64,000 nt of DNA, taken from positions 1 through 64,000 of the forward strand of contig CAQIBN010000006.1 of NCBI GenBank assembly GCA_948805675.1. Direction: 5' to 3'. This document shows positions 53,345 to 61,171 of this stretch, in pieces. The DNA is from an uncultured Clostridia bacterium. GTDB lineage: Bacteria; Bacillota; Clostridia; TANB77; CAG-508. Numbering within the stretch: position 1 is the stretch's first letter; every line of letters starts with the position of its first letter. The translations under genes were made by a program, and so were the position numbers. A model generated the notes under the pieces. It did no database searches and had not been told where the DNA came from. It worked only from the letters and a program-made list of their open reading frames with translations.

Positions 53345-54911
53345 TCAATTCAAATTGAAATTAACAAATATTTTTACTTGCTTATCCTTTGTAATTTCAA
53401 TTCTATGTATTAAATTCATTAGAATCTGCTTATTTGGATTCTTTAATTCTAAAAAATCTTTTATCTTTTTTTGTAGTTCCAAAGAATTGTCACTATTTTT
53501 TTGAATATCTTTAATAAATTTACTAAGTTCAACAATTTTATCTGTATATATTTTTTTATCTATTTCAAGTCCAGACTTAATTTCTATAAACTCATCTTCT
53601 GATATTATATTATTAGTTTTATCAATATATATATCTTTTAATGCTATACTAATGCTCTCTATTTTTTTACTATATTTAATGATTTCATTATTCAAGTTAT
53701 TTATTTCATTTATAGTACTCTCCTTATGGTTTCCAATTGCTTCTAAGTCTTTTTTATTAACATATTTGGTAAAAATATCTTTTAAATAATTTATAACTAT
53801 TTCATTAAGTCTCTGTTCTTTAAAATAATGCAAACTACAAACAGAATTCCTATATCTTATATAGCTAGAACAACAATAATAAATTTCAACTTGATCATCT
53901 TTTGTCTTTCTTTTATTAACTCTTCTCCTAACACTCATAGCCCTACCACAATCTCCACATACTACTAATCCTTTTAATAAATAATTATATCCTTTTGAAT
54001 CTCTTTTAATATTATTTTTTTTCATATCTTGAACAATCTTAAAATCATCTTTACTTATTATAGGTGGTACACAGTTTTGTGTTATAATCCAATCTTCTTC
54101 ACTTAATTTTATTTTTTTCTTGCTTTTATAATTTACCTTATCATATTTTCTTTGTACTAAATCTCCTATATAAATTGGATTACTTAGAATTTGATTAATT
54201 GTAGAAAGTCCCCATAAATATGTTGTAAATGTCTTTTTTATATTTTTTCCATTATAAATAGATGGTGGACTAATCTTTTCATCTGATAAAGCTCTAGCTA
54301 TCATAGTGGGACTAATACCATCTAGCCTCATTTTAAAAATTCTCTTTACAATCTTGCTCGAATATTCATCTATTTCAAATTTACAATTATTTTCTTTTGA
54401 CCTTTTATAACCGATATGCAACTGTACTTCCCATATAAAGGCCTTGTTTCATTTTATTTTGTCTTACACTTTTTATTTTTTTAGATGTATCTTTTAAATA
54501 CCAGTCATTTATAATTGTCTGAAATGGAATCATATCCTCAACACCATTTGGATTGAATGTATCAAAATTTTCTAATATTGCTATATATCTAACATTATGC
54601 TCTGGAAAAAACCTAAACATATAATTACTTGTTTCTATAAAATCCCTTCCTAGTCTTGATGTATCTTTTGTTATAACCGTTTTTATATTTCCAGCTTCAA
54701 TTTCCTTAATCATTCTTTTAAAGTTAGGTCTTTCAAAATTCCCCCCACTATATCCATCATCAATGAAAAATTCGCATTCTCCTAAATTATTTTGACTTGC
54801 ATACTTTTGTATTAAAACCTTTTGATTTATTACACTTTCACTTTCCCCTTCTTTCTCATCTTCCTTTGATAATCTTATGTATGCTCCTACTTGTCTCTTA
54901 CATAAATTCAT
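53345..54911 (-). CDS. Large serine recombinase, read through one CGG +1 recoding site
   Basis: Two frames combine into a 521-residue recombinase when the C at 54413 is skipped. The first has the catalytic serine in AYIRLSKEDEK, DDGYSGGNFERP and TKDTSRLGRDFIETS, and ends at CGG TTA TAA. The second has the recombinase domain, a zinc ribbon (VCGDCGRAM ... YYCCSSY) and a coiled coil. The join reads STVAY-G-YKRSKEN, matching the usual P-x-GYK segment. ATG at 54911 follows AAGGAGG. It precedes and touches the second recombinase gene, and the two are diverged paralogues that probably act together. Confidence 0.87.
54411..54413 (-). other. CGG +1 recoding site in the serine recombinase
   Basis: Codons GTT GCA TAT CGG TTA end at TAA one codon later. 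Skipping the C gives TAT GGT TAT AAA AGG (YGYKR), the conserved start of the recombinase domain; its partner has PYGYKK at the same place. Confidence 0.92.
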
Positions 54912-54982
54912 TTTTTCCTCCTTGAAAGAAAAAATGCCTATCTAAAGGCATTATAACGTACAAAACACTTTTGTCATCCATT

Positions 54983-55090
54983 TTATGGCATTTTTAATTC
55001 TAAAAATTTTTTAAATATTTTCAATATTATACTTTTTACATTTTCTGACTTCTCATCATAAATAATCACAATATTCTCATCTTTATTCAT
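54983..55090 (-). CDS. Small ORF upstream of the recombinases (35 residues)
   Basis: A 35-residue frame starting MNKDENIVIIYDEKSENVKS and ending FLELKMP, with AAAGG eight bases before the ATG at 55090. Short ORFs with an IVIIYDEKS-like segment occur ahead of serine recombinase genes in other Clostridia elements. It lies 72 bp upstream of the first recombinase. Function is unknown; a regulator or directionality factor is a guess. Confidence 0.5.
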   Translation of the reverse strand: MNKDENIVIIYDEKSENVKSIILKIFKKFLELKMP

Positions 55091-55544
55091 ATTCATTACC
55101 TTTCTAAAGTATATTATTCAATTTTATGATTCAAATTTCATTTTATTCAAAAATTTTGCTATGTAATCCCAGTTTATATGTTTTTTACTTTCATATTCGT
55201 AATCTCCTTCATTTTTTATTAAAAATAAAAACAAAAATAAAGAAGTCTATAAAATAAGGACTTCCTTATATCTAATAATATAATTATAATTGCTTCTCCT
55301 ATAAAAACAATAAAGTGTTTTTGAAACGTTTTTTAAAATTATCTTTTTAACTTATATCTCTTTTTAATTTTCTTAATGCTTTGTTTATATCTGATCTAGT
55401 ATGTAATACTGCTAATGTACAATATCATTTTCTTTTTTATATATTCTTTTGTGTATTACCTAAAATTTATACTTATTACTATTATTTTTTCCTTCGCCAA
55501 ATCACTATACAATATTTTCTAATTCATATCTTTTCATTACTCAC
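55091..55544. other. Gene-free stretch inside the element
   Basis: About 450 AT-rich bases between cargo and recombinases, with a hairpin near 55240-55275 (AAGAAGTC / GACTTCCTT-like). It probably holds the recombinase promoter. No gene is supported. Confidence 0.4.
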
Positions 55545-56426
55545 TTACAGTTCAAGTTCATCCTTTTCACGCCTATTATACAAAGTATTTTCAGAAATCT
55601 GTTCTTTATCTCTTGTTCTTATATCTTTTAAAGACTCTTTAAATATTAATTTAACTATTTCTATAGGAGGTTCCTTTTCTTTTTTACGTATTCCACCATT
55701 TTTAGTTTTATAATCATGTCTTAAAAACTGCAATGTTTTTGCATTATCACCTTGTACGACTTGCTTATTATGATAATTTTCCCTCAACATATAGCCTGCA
55801 TAAATTTGATTTACTTTTCTTGCCAACTCAATAACTGATTGTTGTTTAGCTGTTTTTGTTCTTAATAATTCAGGATTCAAGTTATTTTTTAATGAAGTTT
55901 TAGATGAAAATCGTGTTCTATCTAAAGCATCTGAATCCTTTAATATAGTTGCAATAGTTTTCACCTTTTCAAAATTTTCTGAAATATTCACATCATACTT
56001 ATAACATAATTCAGCCAATTTTTTTTCATCTATTTTTCTTGGTGTACTTTCAATAATAACATGATATGCAATTGCTACTTGAACTATCCCCACCTCACTT
56101 TGCATAACTCCATATTGATTATTTTGATTTTTTCTAAAATATTCTCCAGCAATTTTTGCACTAGATTCGCCATGTTCACCATTATCTCTATCTCTCGTTC
56201 TTCCTGAATCATGAAATGCAGCTGAAGCTAATAATATTCTTGTTTGCTCTTCATCTATATTTTCGCTTTGTGCAATAATTTGTGCTAATAACATTACTTT
56301 CTGAATATGACCTATTTTATGTTGATATCCAAGTTCTGGTGTCAATTTCCTGTAAAAATCACTTTTTGAAATCTCATTAATCGATTTTGAAAATTGACTA
56401 TCTCCTTCCAAAAATTTATAATTCAC
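55545..56426 (-). CDS. HD-domain phosphohydrolase-like protein
   Basis: A 293-residue protein with the HD metal motifs: H in YQHKIGHIQKV, HD in ASAAFHDSGR (about residue 92) and a later H/D pair in AIAYHVIIES and LKDSDALDR. Such enzymes cleave phosphomonoesters or phosphodiesters of nucleotides. The start is GTG at 56426 with GAGGTAT upstream. It is the last gene of the element's cargo operon. The substrate is unknown. Confidence 0.75.
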   Translation of the reverse strand: MNYKFLEGDSQFSKSINEISKSDFYRKLTPELGYQHKIGHIQKVMLLAQIIAQSENIDEEQTRILLASAAFHDSGRTRDRDNGEHGESSAKIAGEYFRKNQNNQYGVMQSEVGIVQVAIAYHVIIESTPRKIDEKKLAELCYKYDVNISENFEKVKTIATILKDSDALDRTRFSSKTSLKNNLNPELLRTKTAKQQSVIELARKVNQIYAGYMLRENYHNKQVVQGDNAKTLQFLRHDYKTKNGGIRKKEKEPPIEIVKLIFKESLKDIRTRDKEQISENTLYNRREKDELEL

Positions 56427-56461
56427 TTTTTATACCTCATAATCTATAATTTTTCCATTTA

Positions 56462-57352
56462 TTATTTGCTTTCATTATATTTTACAATTTTGATTGCACT
56501 ATCCAATGTTTTTGTGCAACATAGTTTTCCATGAATATCTACATATGTTAATTCATTTATTCCTGTTAATTTTATACATGTATCTATGTCTTGAGACTGA
56601 ACTATCTCATCTTTAAACCTGCATGAATCTATTATTGCTCTAACATCATATCCTTCTCTTCGTGACTTACAAATTATGTATTTTATTTTGTTACTGTTAG
56701 ATAATTTTACAGCTTTTCTATATGGCATCTCATTATCAAATACTAAATAACAATCTTGACATTTTTCTATTTCATCTAAAATTATCTCTGTTGCTTCTAC
56801 TTCTGCTATTGCATGTTTAATATATACTTCCCAGAATTCATCTGCTAATCTTAATGCATTTATAAATGCTTCACCTTCAGATATATTTTCATTCCATTCA
56901 GGATTGCATAATTTTATAAAATCTGGTGATATTTTATTTTCCAAATATTCCATTTGCATATTATCTGTTGCATCAATATATTGTATTAATTCCTTATCCA
57001 TGTATATAAATGTTTTATCTATATTTCTAACTTTTATCTTTTCTAAATATTCTTTTCCAAACTTTTTCCATAGTAAACCAATCGACGAATAATAAATGCC
57101 ATTTTCCCTTTGTCCATTTCTATTTTTTTGATGATGGTCAAATTCTCCTAACCCTATATCATAAACTATTTTATTTTTTAAATCCTCATTTCTAATAGTG
57201 GCTATTCTTAATAAAACAACTTTGTCAATTATTTTGCTTAGGAATATTGTTGATATAACATCATCAATGTGAAATCTACCTGAATGTGTTATACAATTAG
57301 CATTGTCAAATTCATCAGTTAGTTGAATATTTTTATATTTAATTAAATTCAT
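56462..57352 (-). CDS. MYG1-like (DHH-related) hydrolase
   Basis: A 296-residue protein with MYG1/UPF0160 motifs: CITHSGRFHIDDVISTIFL near the N-terminus (metal H-x-D-D), VYDIGLGEFDHHQKN (DHH-like) and later FDNEMPYRKAV and CSRREGYDVRAI-like text. Eukaryotic MYG1 is a 3'-5' RNA exonuclease; bacterial members are uncharacterised. ATG at 57352 follows TTGGAGG. It lies 36 bp before the HD gene and 54 bp after the unknown gene, in one operon. A nucleotide- or RNA-directed role with the HD protein is plausible but unproven. Confidence 0.75.
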   Translation of the reverse strand: MNLIKYKNIQLTDEFDNANCITHSGRFHIDDVISTIFLSKIIDKVVLLRIATIRNEDLKNKIVYDIGLGEFDHHQKNRNGQRENGIYYSSIGLLWKKFGKEYLEKIKVRNIDKTFIYMDKELIQYIDATDNMQMEYLENKISPDFIKLCNPEWNENISEGEAFINALRLADEFWEVYIKHAIAEVEATEIILDEIEKCQDCYLVFDNEMPYRKAVKLSNSNKIKYIICKSRREGYDVRAIIDSCRFKDEIVQSQDIDTCIKLTGINELTYVDIHGKLCCTKTLDSAIKIVKYNESK

Positions 57353-57406
57353 ATCTTTTCCTCCAACATTAATTATACAATTATATAAATTTCTTTACAA
57401 GATATA

Positions 57407-58504
57407 TTATCTTTCTTCTTCATCTATAATTTTCAATTGAGCTGTTCTATTTAGAGCCGTATCTTTTTTTACTTTATCCTTATCTATCTTAAACTTTGGA
57501 AGAATTGGCGATAAGTCAACATATGATAGTTTTTCTGGCGGAACTGACTTCTTACAACAACAATTCTTTACTGGATTCACTCTTCCAGAAATAATATCAC
57601 TAAATAATATATCCATACCTTCATCAGTTAAAAATTGTTCAATTTTAATTTCATCGTTTACTCCAACTTCTTCAACTGGAACAAACATTAAACAAGGTGT
57701 TGTATCCTTATATTTATTCCAACATTTTATAAAAAAACGTAATATTTCTTTTCTATCTTCTATTGACATTTTCTTACTTTTTACCAGCCAAATAACTGCT
57801 TCTAATGAAGTTCTATAATCTTTATTTGCATAGCCATTCCTTCGCTCCTCTGGTATACTTTCAAAGTAAACATAGCTTTTTCCACATAGATAATTAAACC
57901 ATTGTGGAGAATTTGCATATCCTGTTGAATGTATTGGCAATCCATCAAAAAACCAACCTGTTTTATTATCTATTATATCAGTTGCACCATGTCCTATTGG
58001 ACTATAAGGATTGTCTGGTTCATATTTTCTATATATAGATTCTATGTATAATAATTCTTTCTGTTGTTCAATATTTGTAATATTCCCATTTAGTCCACTT
58101 ATCATTTTCATTTCTATTGATGCACTATTTGCGGCATGATATACATATCCATTTTTCTTGAAATTCTCATATGCATATTGTACTATCTCTTTCCTTCTTT
58201 GTCCAATCTCCTTTTTAGGAATTCCTAATTCTCTTGCGATTTTCTCTTTTAGAAAGTTTATTTGAGCCTCTTTATCTCTTAATAACATATAACTTCCAAC
58301 GTCCTGTGAACTTCTAAATAATATACAAAATCCAACGAATCTAGAGAATTCATTCTGTATTTTCTTTACCTCATCATAACTTTTATTTTTTTCTTGAATG
58401 CAAAAATGTTGCACTACTGGATTTTTCAACCCATCACAGATTATTTTACCCATATTATTTATACTATCTTTTTTTCTTACAATTTCTTGATTATCTAATA
58501 TCAT
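57407..58504 (-). CDS. Unknown element-borne protein (365 residues)
   Basis: ATG at 58504 follows AAAGAGG. It is a soluble protein with a helical N-terminal third, then GYVYHAANSASIEMKMISGL, a central GHGATDIIDNKTGWFFDGLP and IHSTGYANSPQWFNYLCG, and a Cys-rich segment (NCCCKK) near residue 325. The YVYHAANSASIE...GL text faintly resembles the start of ADP-ribosyltransferase folds (YHGT...I...GL), but I see no full active site and do not assign it. It sits between the phosphotransferase and MYG1-like genes in the cargo operon. Confidence 0.55.
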   Translation of the reverse strand: MILDNQEIVRKKDSINNMGKIICDGLKNPVVQHFCIQEKNKSYDEVKKIQNEFSRFVGFCILFRSSQDVGSYMLLRDKEAQINFLKEKIARELGIPKKEIGQRRKEIVQYAYENFKKNGYVYHAANSASIEMKMISGLNGNITNIEQQKELLYIESIYRKYEPDNPYSPIGHGATDIIDNKTGWFFDGLPIHSTGYANSPQWFNYLCGKSYVYFESIPEERRNGYANKDYRTSLEAVIWLVKSKKMSIEDRKEILRFFIKCWNKYKDTTPCLMFVPVEEVGVNDEIKIEQFLTDEGMDILFSDIISGRVNPVKNCCCKKSVPPEKLSYVDLSPILPKFKIDKDKVKKDTALNRTAQLKIIDEEER

Positions 58505-58551
58505 ATTTACCTCTTTTTATTATTTTTACATTTAATAAAATATTTTTATAA

Positions 58552-58580
58552 AGAGGGTGCCCTAAAATAGGAGACCCTCT
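58552..58580 (-). terminator. Hairpin after the phosphotransferase gene
   Basis: AGAGGGTgcCCTAttttTAGGagACCCTCT-type stem right after the stop at 58586, followed on the minus strand by T-rich sequence. It may attenuate transcription into the rest of the cargo. Confidence 0.6.
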
Positions 58581-58585
58581 ACACA

Positions 58586-59482
58586 TTAATGCAAATTATT
58601 CATATATTTCTCTAGCCAATTTGTCATTATGAGTGTCTGTGGATTTTTCCTTTGTGCACTTTTATCAGCATTAATAATATAAGCATCATCAGAATTTCTA
58701 AAATGCTTATCATTTATTGCTCTCCGTACACTTCTTAATGAGTAATAAACATCATAAAAAATCCACTTGTTAACCATTTTTTTAGGAAGTGCTCTAATAC
58801 TCGAGTAACCATCTAAAAATGAATTTACATCTTCAATGTTATAATAACAATTAGATTTGAGAATACAAAGCATCTTATAAACATCCAAACTTGGATCACC
58901 AATCATAAAATTTTCAAAATCGATTAAATAATATTTATCTTCAGATTGGCTAAAGAGCATATTAGCTGGTCTAAAATCTCCATGAACATATGTAAAATGT
59001 AAATCTTTAAAGAGCTGTCTACTTTCTCTTTCCACAAAATCAATACTATCAAGAAAATCATCTTGATAAGGTGCAAGACTTTGTCTTATTTGCAACATAT
59101 CTGATAGAATAGTAATAACCCAAGAATCCTCATTATCATAACTACTAACATTAACATTATGGAAATTTCCCATTAATTGACCAATGTCATACAAACTTTT
59201 TCTAGTCAAATGTATTGTATATTCATTTAATGCAACTCCATTGATATAGTTTTCCACTATAATGTTCCTTTCTGGACAAACAAACAACACCTTTGGTACA
59301 TTTATTGAAGTATTGCTCATAATCTGCAATCCTATAATGCATTTTTCTAATCTCTCCCGACTATTAAAAGTTTTAATAATGTGATTTTTAAATAATCTTA
59401 CATCATTACTAAAAGAATTAAAACATATCAAATCATTCTTTTTTCTTAAATAGTCATTAATTAAGTCTAAATAATTTTCCAT
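58586..59482 (-). CDS. Aminoglycoside/choline-type phosphotransferase, with two ordinary in-frame CGG codons
   Basis: A 298-residue kinase-like phosphotransferase of the APH/choline kinase fold: the catalytic loop is YVHGDFRPANMLF (about residues 184-196), and the metal motif is LIDFENFMIGDPSLDVY. The substrate could be a small alcohol, sugar or antibiotic. ATG at 59482 follows AAGGAGG. Unlike all other genes here it keeps its frame through two in-frame CGG triplets (59359-59357, NS-R-ERLEK; 58726-58724, SV-R-RAIND). A +1 skip at either would hit a stop within a few codons. This suggests recent arrival from a donor that reads CGG as Arg, or that recoding is not obligatory. Confidence 0.8.
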   Translation of the reverse strand: MENYLDLINDYLRKKNDLICFNSFSNDVRLFKNHIIKTFNSRERLEKCIIGLQIMSNTSINVPKVLFVCPERNIIVENYINGVALNEYTIHLTRKSLYDIGQLMGNFHNVNVSSYDNEDSWVITILSDMLQIRQSLAPYQDDFLDSIDFVERESRQLFKDLHFTYVHGDFRPANMLFSQSEDKYYLIDFENFMIGDPSLDVYKMLCILKSNCYYNIEDVNSFLDGYSSIRALPKKMVNKWIFYDVYYSLRSVRRAINDKHFRNSDDAYIINADKSAQRKNPQTLIMTNWLEKYMNNLH

Positions 59483-59825
59483 GTAAATTCCTCCTTAATT
59501 TGTGTTTATATCAAAGTTATGTAAACATATTAACATTTTATGTCAATTTTGTCAATATTATAATTAAATAATCTGTCTATCTTATTATTATTTATATTAA
59601 AATTTTTGACAACATGGCGTTCAATTTTTTGACTACTTGATTTTTCAATGAATTACAAAAAAGAACTGGTGTCAGTATCAATTCTTGAAAATATAAAATT
59701 TATTATTGTATATTATATTAATTATTCCATTAAAACAGTATAATAAATAATAGTCATTTCTTCATAAATTATATTTTCTAAAACCTTGTATTTATCAATA
59801 GTTGAATATGTATACAAAAATACAC
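59483..59825. other. Gene-free right end of the element
   Basis: About 340 AT-rich bases between the phosphotransferase start and the right attachment core. It presumably carries the cargo promoter. The yabG frame runs through the core into this DNA to a stop at 59795. Confidence 0.45.
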
Positions 59826-59834
59826 TCTCCATCT
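59826..59834. repeat. Element attachment core, right end
   Basis: TCTCCATCT, identical to 51783-51791. On the yabG strand it spans ...TTA GAT GGA GA, in frame with the N-terminal part of yabG. Confidence 0.8.
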
Positions 59835-60139
59835 AAATGCAAAATTCTACCACTATTAAAAACTCTTCTACTTCTTTTATCACTTTCTATACAATATAAG
59901 CATTTTCTTAATCTATTTTCTATTTTATTTTCAAATAATTTTATATTTTCCTGTACAATTCTTTTTTCAACTACTTCTAAATCATTAATTGGACTATCTG
60001 CCTTTATTCTTACAGTTAATCCTTTTAAAATTGCAAATTCATTTTTATCAGTTGTTTTTATAATTCTATCTACAACAAACAAAATATCTTTTCCATATGA
60101 AATTCTTCCTACAATATCTCCTTTTTTTATTTTCTTCAA
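59826..60139 (-). CDS. yabG: YabG sporulation protease, N-terminal part (gene interrupted by a mobile element)
   Basis: The first 104 codons of yabG: KKGDIVGRISYGKDILFVVD, LKGLTVRIKADSPINDL and the conserved end FNSGRILHLDGD when joined with the other part. The start is TTG at 60139 behind GAGGTGAG. In the inserted state the frame runs on into the element and stops at 59795 after 114 residues. A Spo0A-box-like site lies about 40 bp upstream. Precise recombination between the two 9-bp cores would join it to 51266-51791. Confidence 0.9.
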
Positions 60140-60177
60140 GCTAATCTCACCTCATTTTATTAGGTTATTATATAATA

Positions 60178-60184
60178 TGTCGAA
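60178..60184 (+). promoter_or_regulatory. Spo0A-box-like site
   Basis: TGTCGAA, 39 bp upstream of the yabG start codon and within a TATAATATG-rich region that could be a promoter in either direction. Confidence 0.35.
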
Positions 60185-60374
60185 TTTTGTAATATGGTTC
60201 ATAAATTTTATGAAAAAATATGTTGTATATTATTTCGTTATGTGATATAGTAGATTTGGCTTAAATAAAAGCTTAAATGAATTTAATAATTTTTTAGACT
60301 ATTTCCTTCTTTATTATTTAGGATCAATGTGTCAAAAATATTAAATCTCAAAACTAAGAAGGAGGTATTCTATA

Positions 60375-60542
60375 ATGGCAGATAAAACTTTAGTATGTAA
60401 AGACTGTGGTTCTGAGTTTATTTTTACAGAAGGTGAACAAGCATTTTACCAAGAAAAAGGATTCACAAACGAACCCCAAAGATGTCCAGCTTGTAGAAAA
60501 GCTAGAAAAGAACAAAGAAGAAATAATAACAATAATTTCTAA
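60375..60542 (+). CDS. Small zinc-ribbon protein (55 residues)
   Basis: A 55-residue frame behind AAGGAGG. It has CxxC pairs in LVCKDCGSEFIF and QRCPACRKARKEQRR, with GEQAFYQEKGFTNEP between, the pattern of the probable zinc-ribbon family common in Clostridia. The basic Arg/Asn-rich tail suggests nucleic-acid contact. The role is unknown. It is monocistronic with a strong terminator. Confidence 0.82.
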   Translation: MADKTLVCKDCGSEFIFTEGEQAFYQEKGFTNEPQRCPACRKARKEQRRNNNNNF

Positions 60543-60574
60543 TTTAAATATTTAGGATATACAATTCCTAAACT

Positions 60575-60606
60575 AAAAAATCCAGATTGCAAAATCTGGA
60601 TTTTTT
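60575..60606 (+). terminator. Intrinsic terminator of the zinc-ribbon gene
   Basis: A 14-bp stem AAAAAATCCAGATT / AATCTGGATTTTTT with a 4-nt loop, 32 bp past the stop. Confidence 0.8.
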
Positions 60607-60695
60607 ATAGTTTTAAAATTTTCTTTTACTAAAAACATTTTTCTTCTAAAAATTTATATTCTAGCAATTCTATTTAATATTTAATTAGTTAGTTT

Positions 60696-60968
60696 TTAAT
60701 TAACACATAATCTATTTCTTATTAAATCATTTACAATATCTTCAAAATTACACATTACTCCATTACTAACTAACTTATCTAATATACTATCAATTTCATT
60801 TTCATCTTCTGTTATTTGAGCAATATCGCTTATTTCTTTGCATGGTAAATTATTTTCTTTTACAACTTCTATTCCATATAATTCATCTTTTGTTTTGTAA
60901 TACTCAATTTTCTCTGTTACACTATCTCCTTTTTTGTTTATTTCTATACATGCATATAAACTTTTCAT
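60696..60968 (-). CDS. DUF6514-like small protein
   Basis: A 90-residue protein with a beta-rich first half (EKIEYYKTKDELYGIEVV) and a helical second half ending VNDLIRNRL. Layout and the YGIEV...DIAQI...LVSNGV...DIVNDL pattern resemble DUF6514 proteins of Clostridia, for which no function is known. ATG at 60968 has AAAGGGG and AAAGGAC upstream. Single gene. Confidence 0.55.
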   Translation of the reverse strand: MKSLYACIEINKKGDSVTEKIEYYKTKDELYGIEVVKENNLPCKEISDIAQITEDENEIDSILDKLVSNGVMCNFEDIVNDLIRNRLCVN

Positions 60969-61171
60969 TGGTCCTTTTTACCCCTTTCTTCTTCATATTG
61001 TGTTGATATTTTACAACATAATATTTCATATTACAACAAGTTTTCATCGTCTTATTCTTTGGTTTTTTGACATTTTTCGTCACACTTTTATAATTTATGA
61101 TACTTATTTACATAAATCCTGTATTAAAAAATGCCAAAAATTTACATTTATATTGTAATATTTTCATAAGG

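Larger units (their letters stand above)
51783..59834. mobile_element. Serine-recombinase intervening element inserted in yabG (about 8 kb)
   Basis: The element is bounded by a 9-bp core (TCTCCATCT on the plus strand) at 51783-51791 and 59826-59834, outside which lie the two parts of yabG in frame. It carries two large serine recombinases next to the left end, a 35-residue ORF, and a four-gene cargo (HD-domain, MYG1-like, unknown, phosphotransferase), all on the minus strand. No phage structural, replication or conjugation genes are seen. The arrangement matches sporulation-gene intervening elements such as skin in sigK, where precise excision rebuilds the gene in the mother cell. Confidence 0.85.

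Noticed and set aside
7164..54413. P-site slippage as the cause of the +1 shifts, as in the RF2 (prfB) frameshift
   Set aside because: The codons before CGG differ at nearly every site and most cannot re-pair one base on; no stop codon or constant Shine-Dalgarno-like element sits at the shift site.
6722..54911. Reading the split genes as pseudogenes or as random sequencing or assembly errors
   Set aside because: All ten breaks are an in-frame CGG with exact restoration in +1, including in essential genes; random indels would fall at many contexts and phases. Read-level confirmation is still needed.
57407..58504. Assigning the 365-residue element protein as an ADP-ribosyltransferase
   Set aside because: Only a short YHaa...GL-like stretch resembles that fold; no catalytic glutamate motif could be placed.
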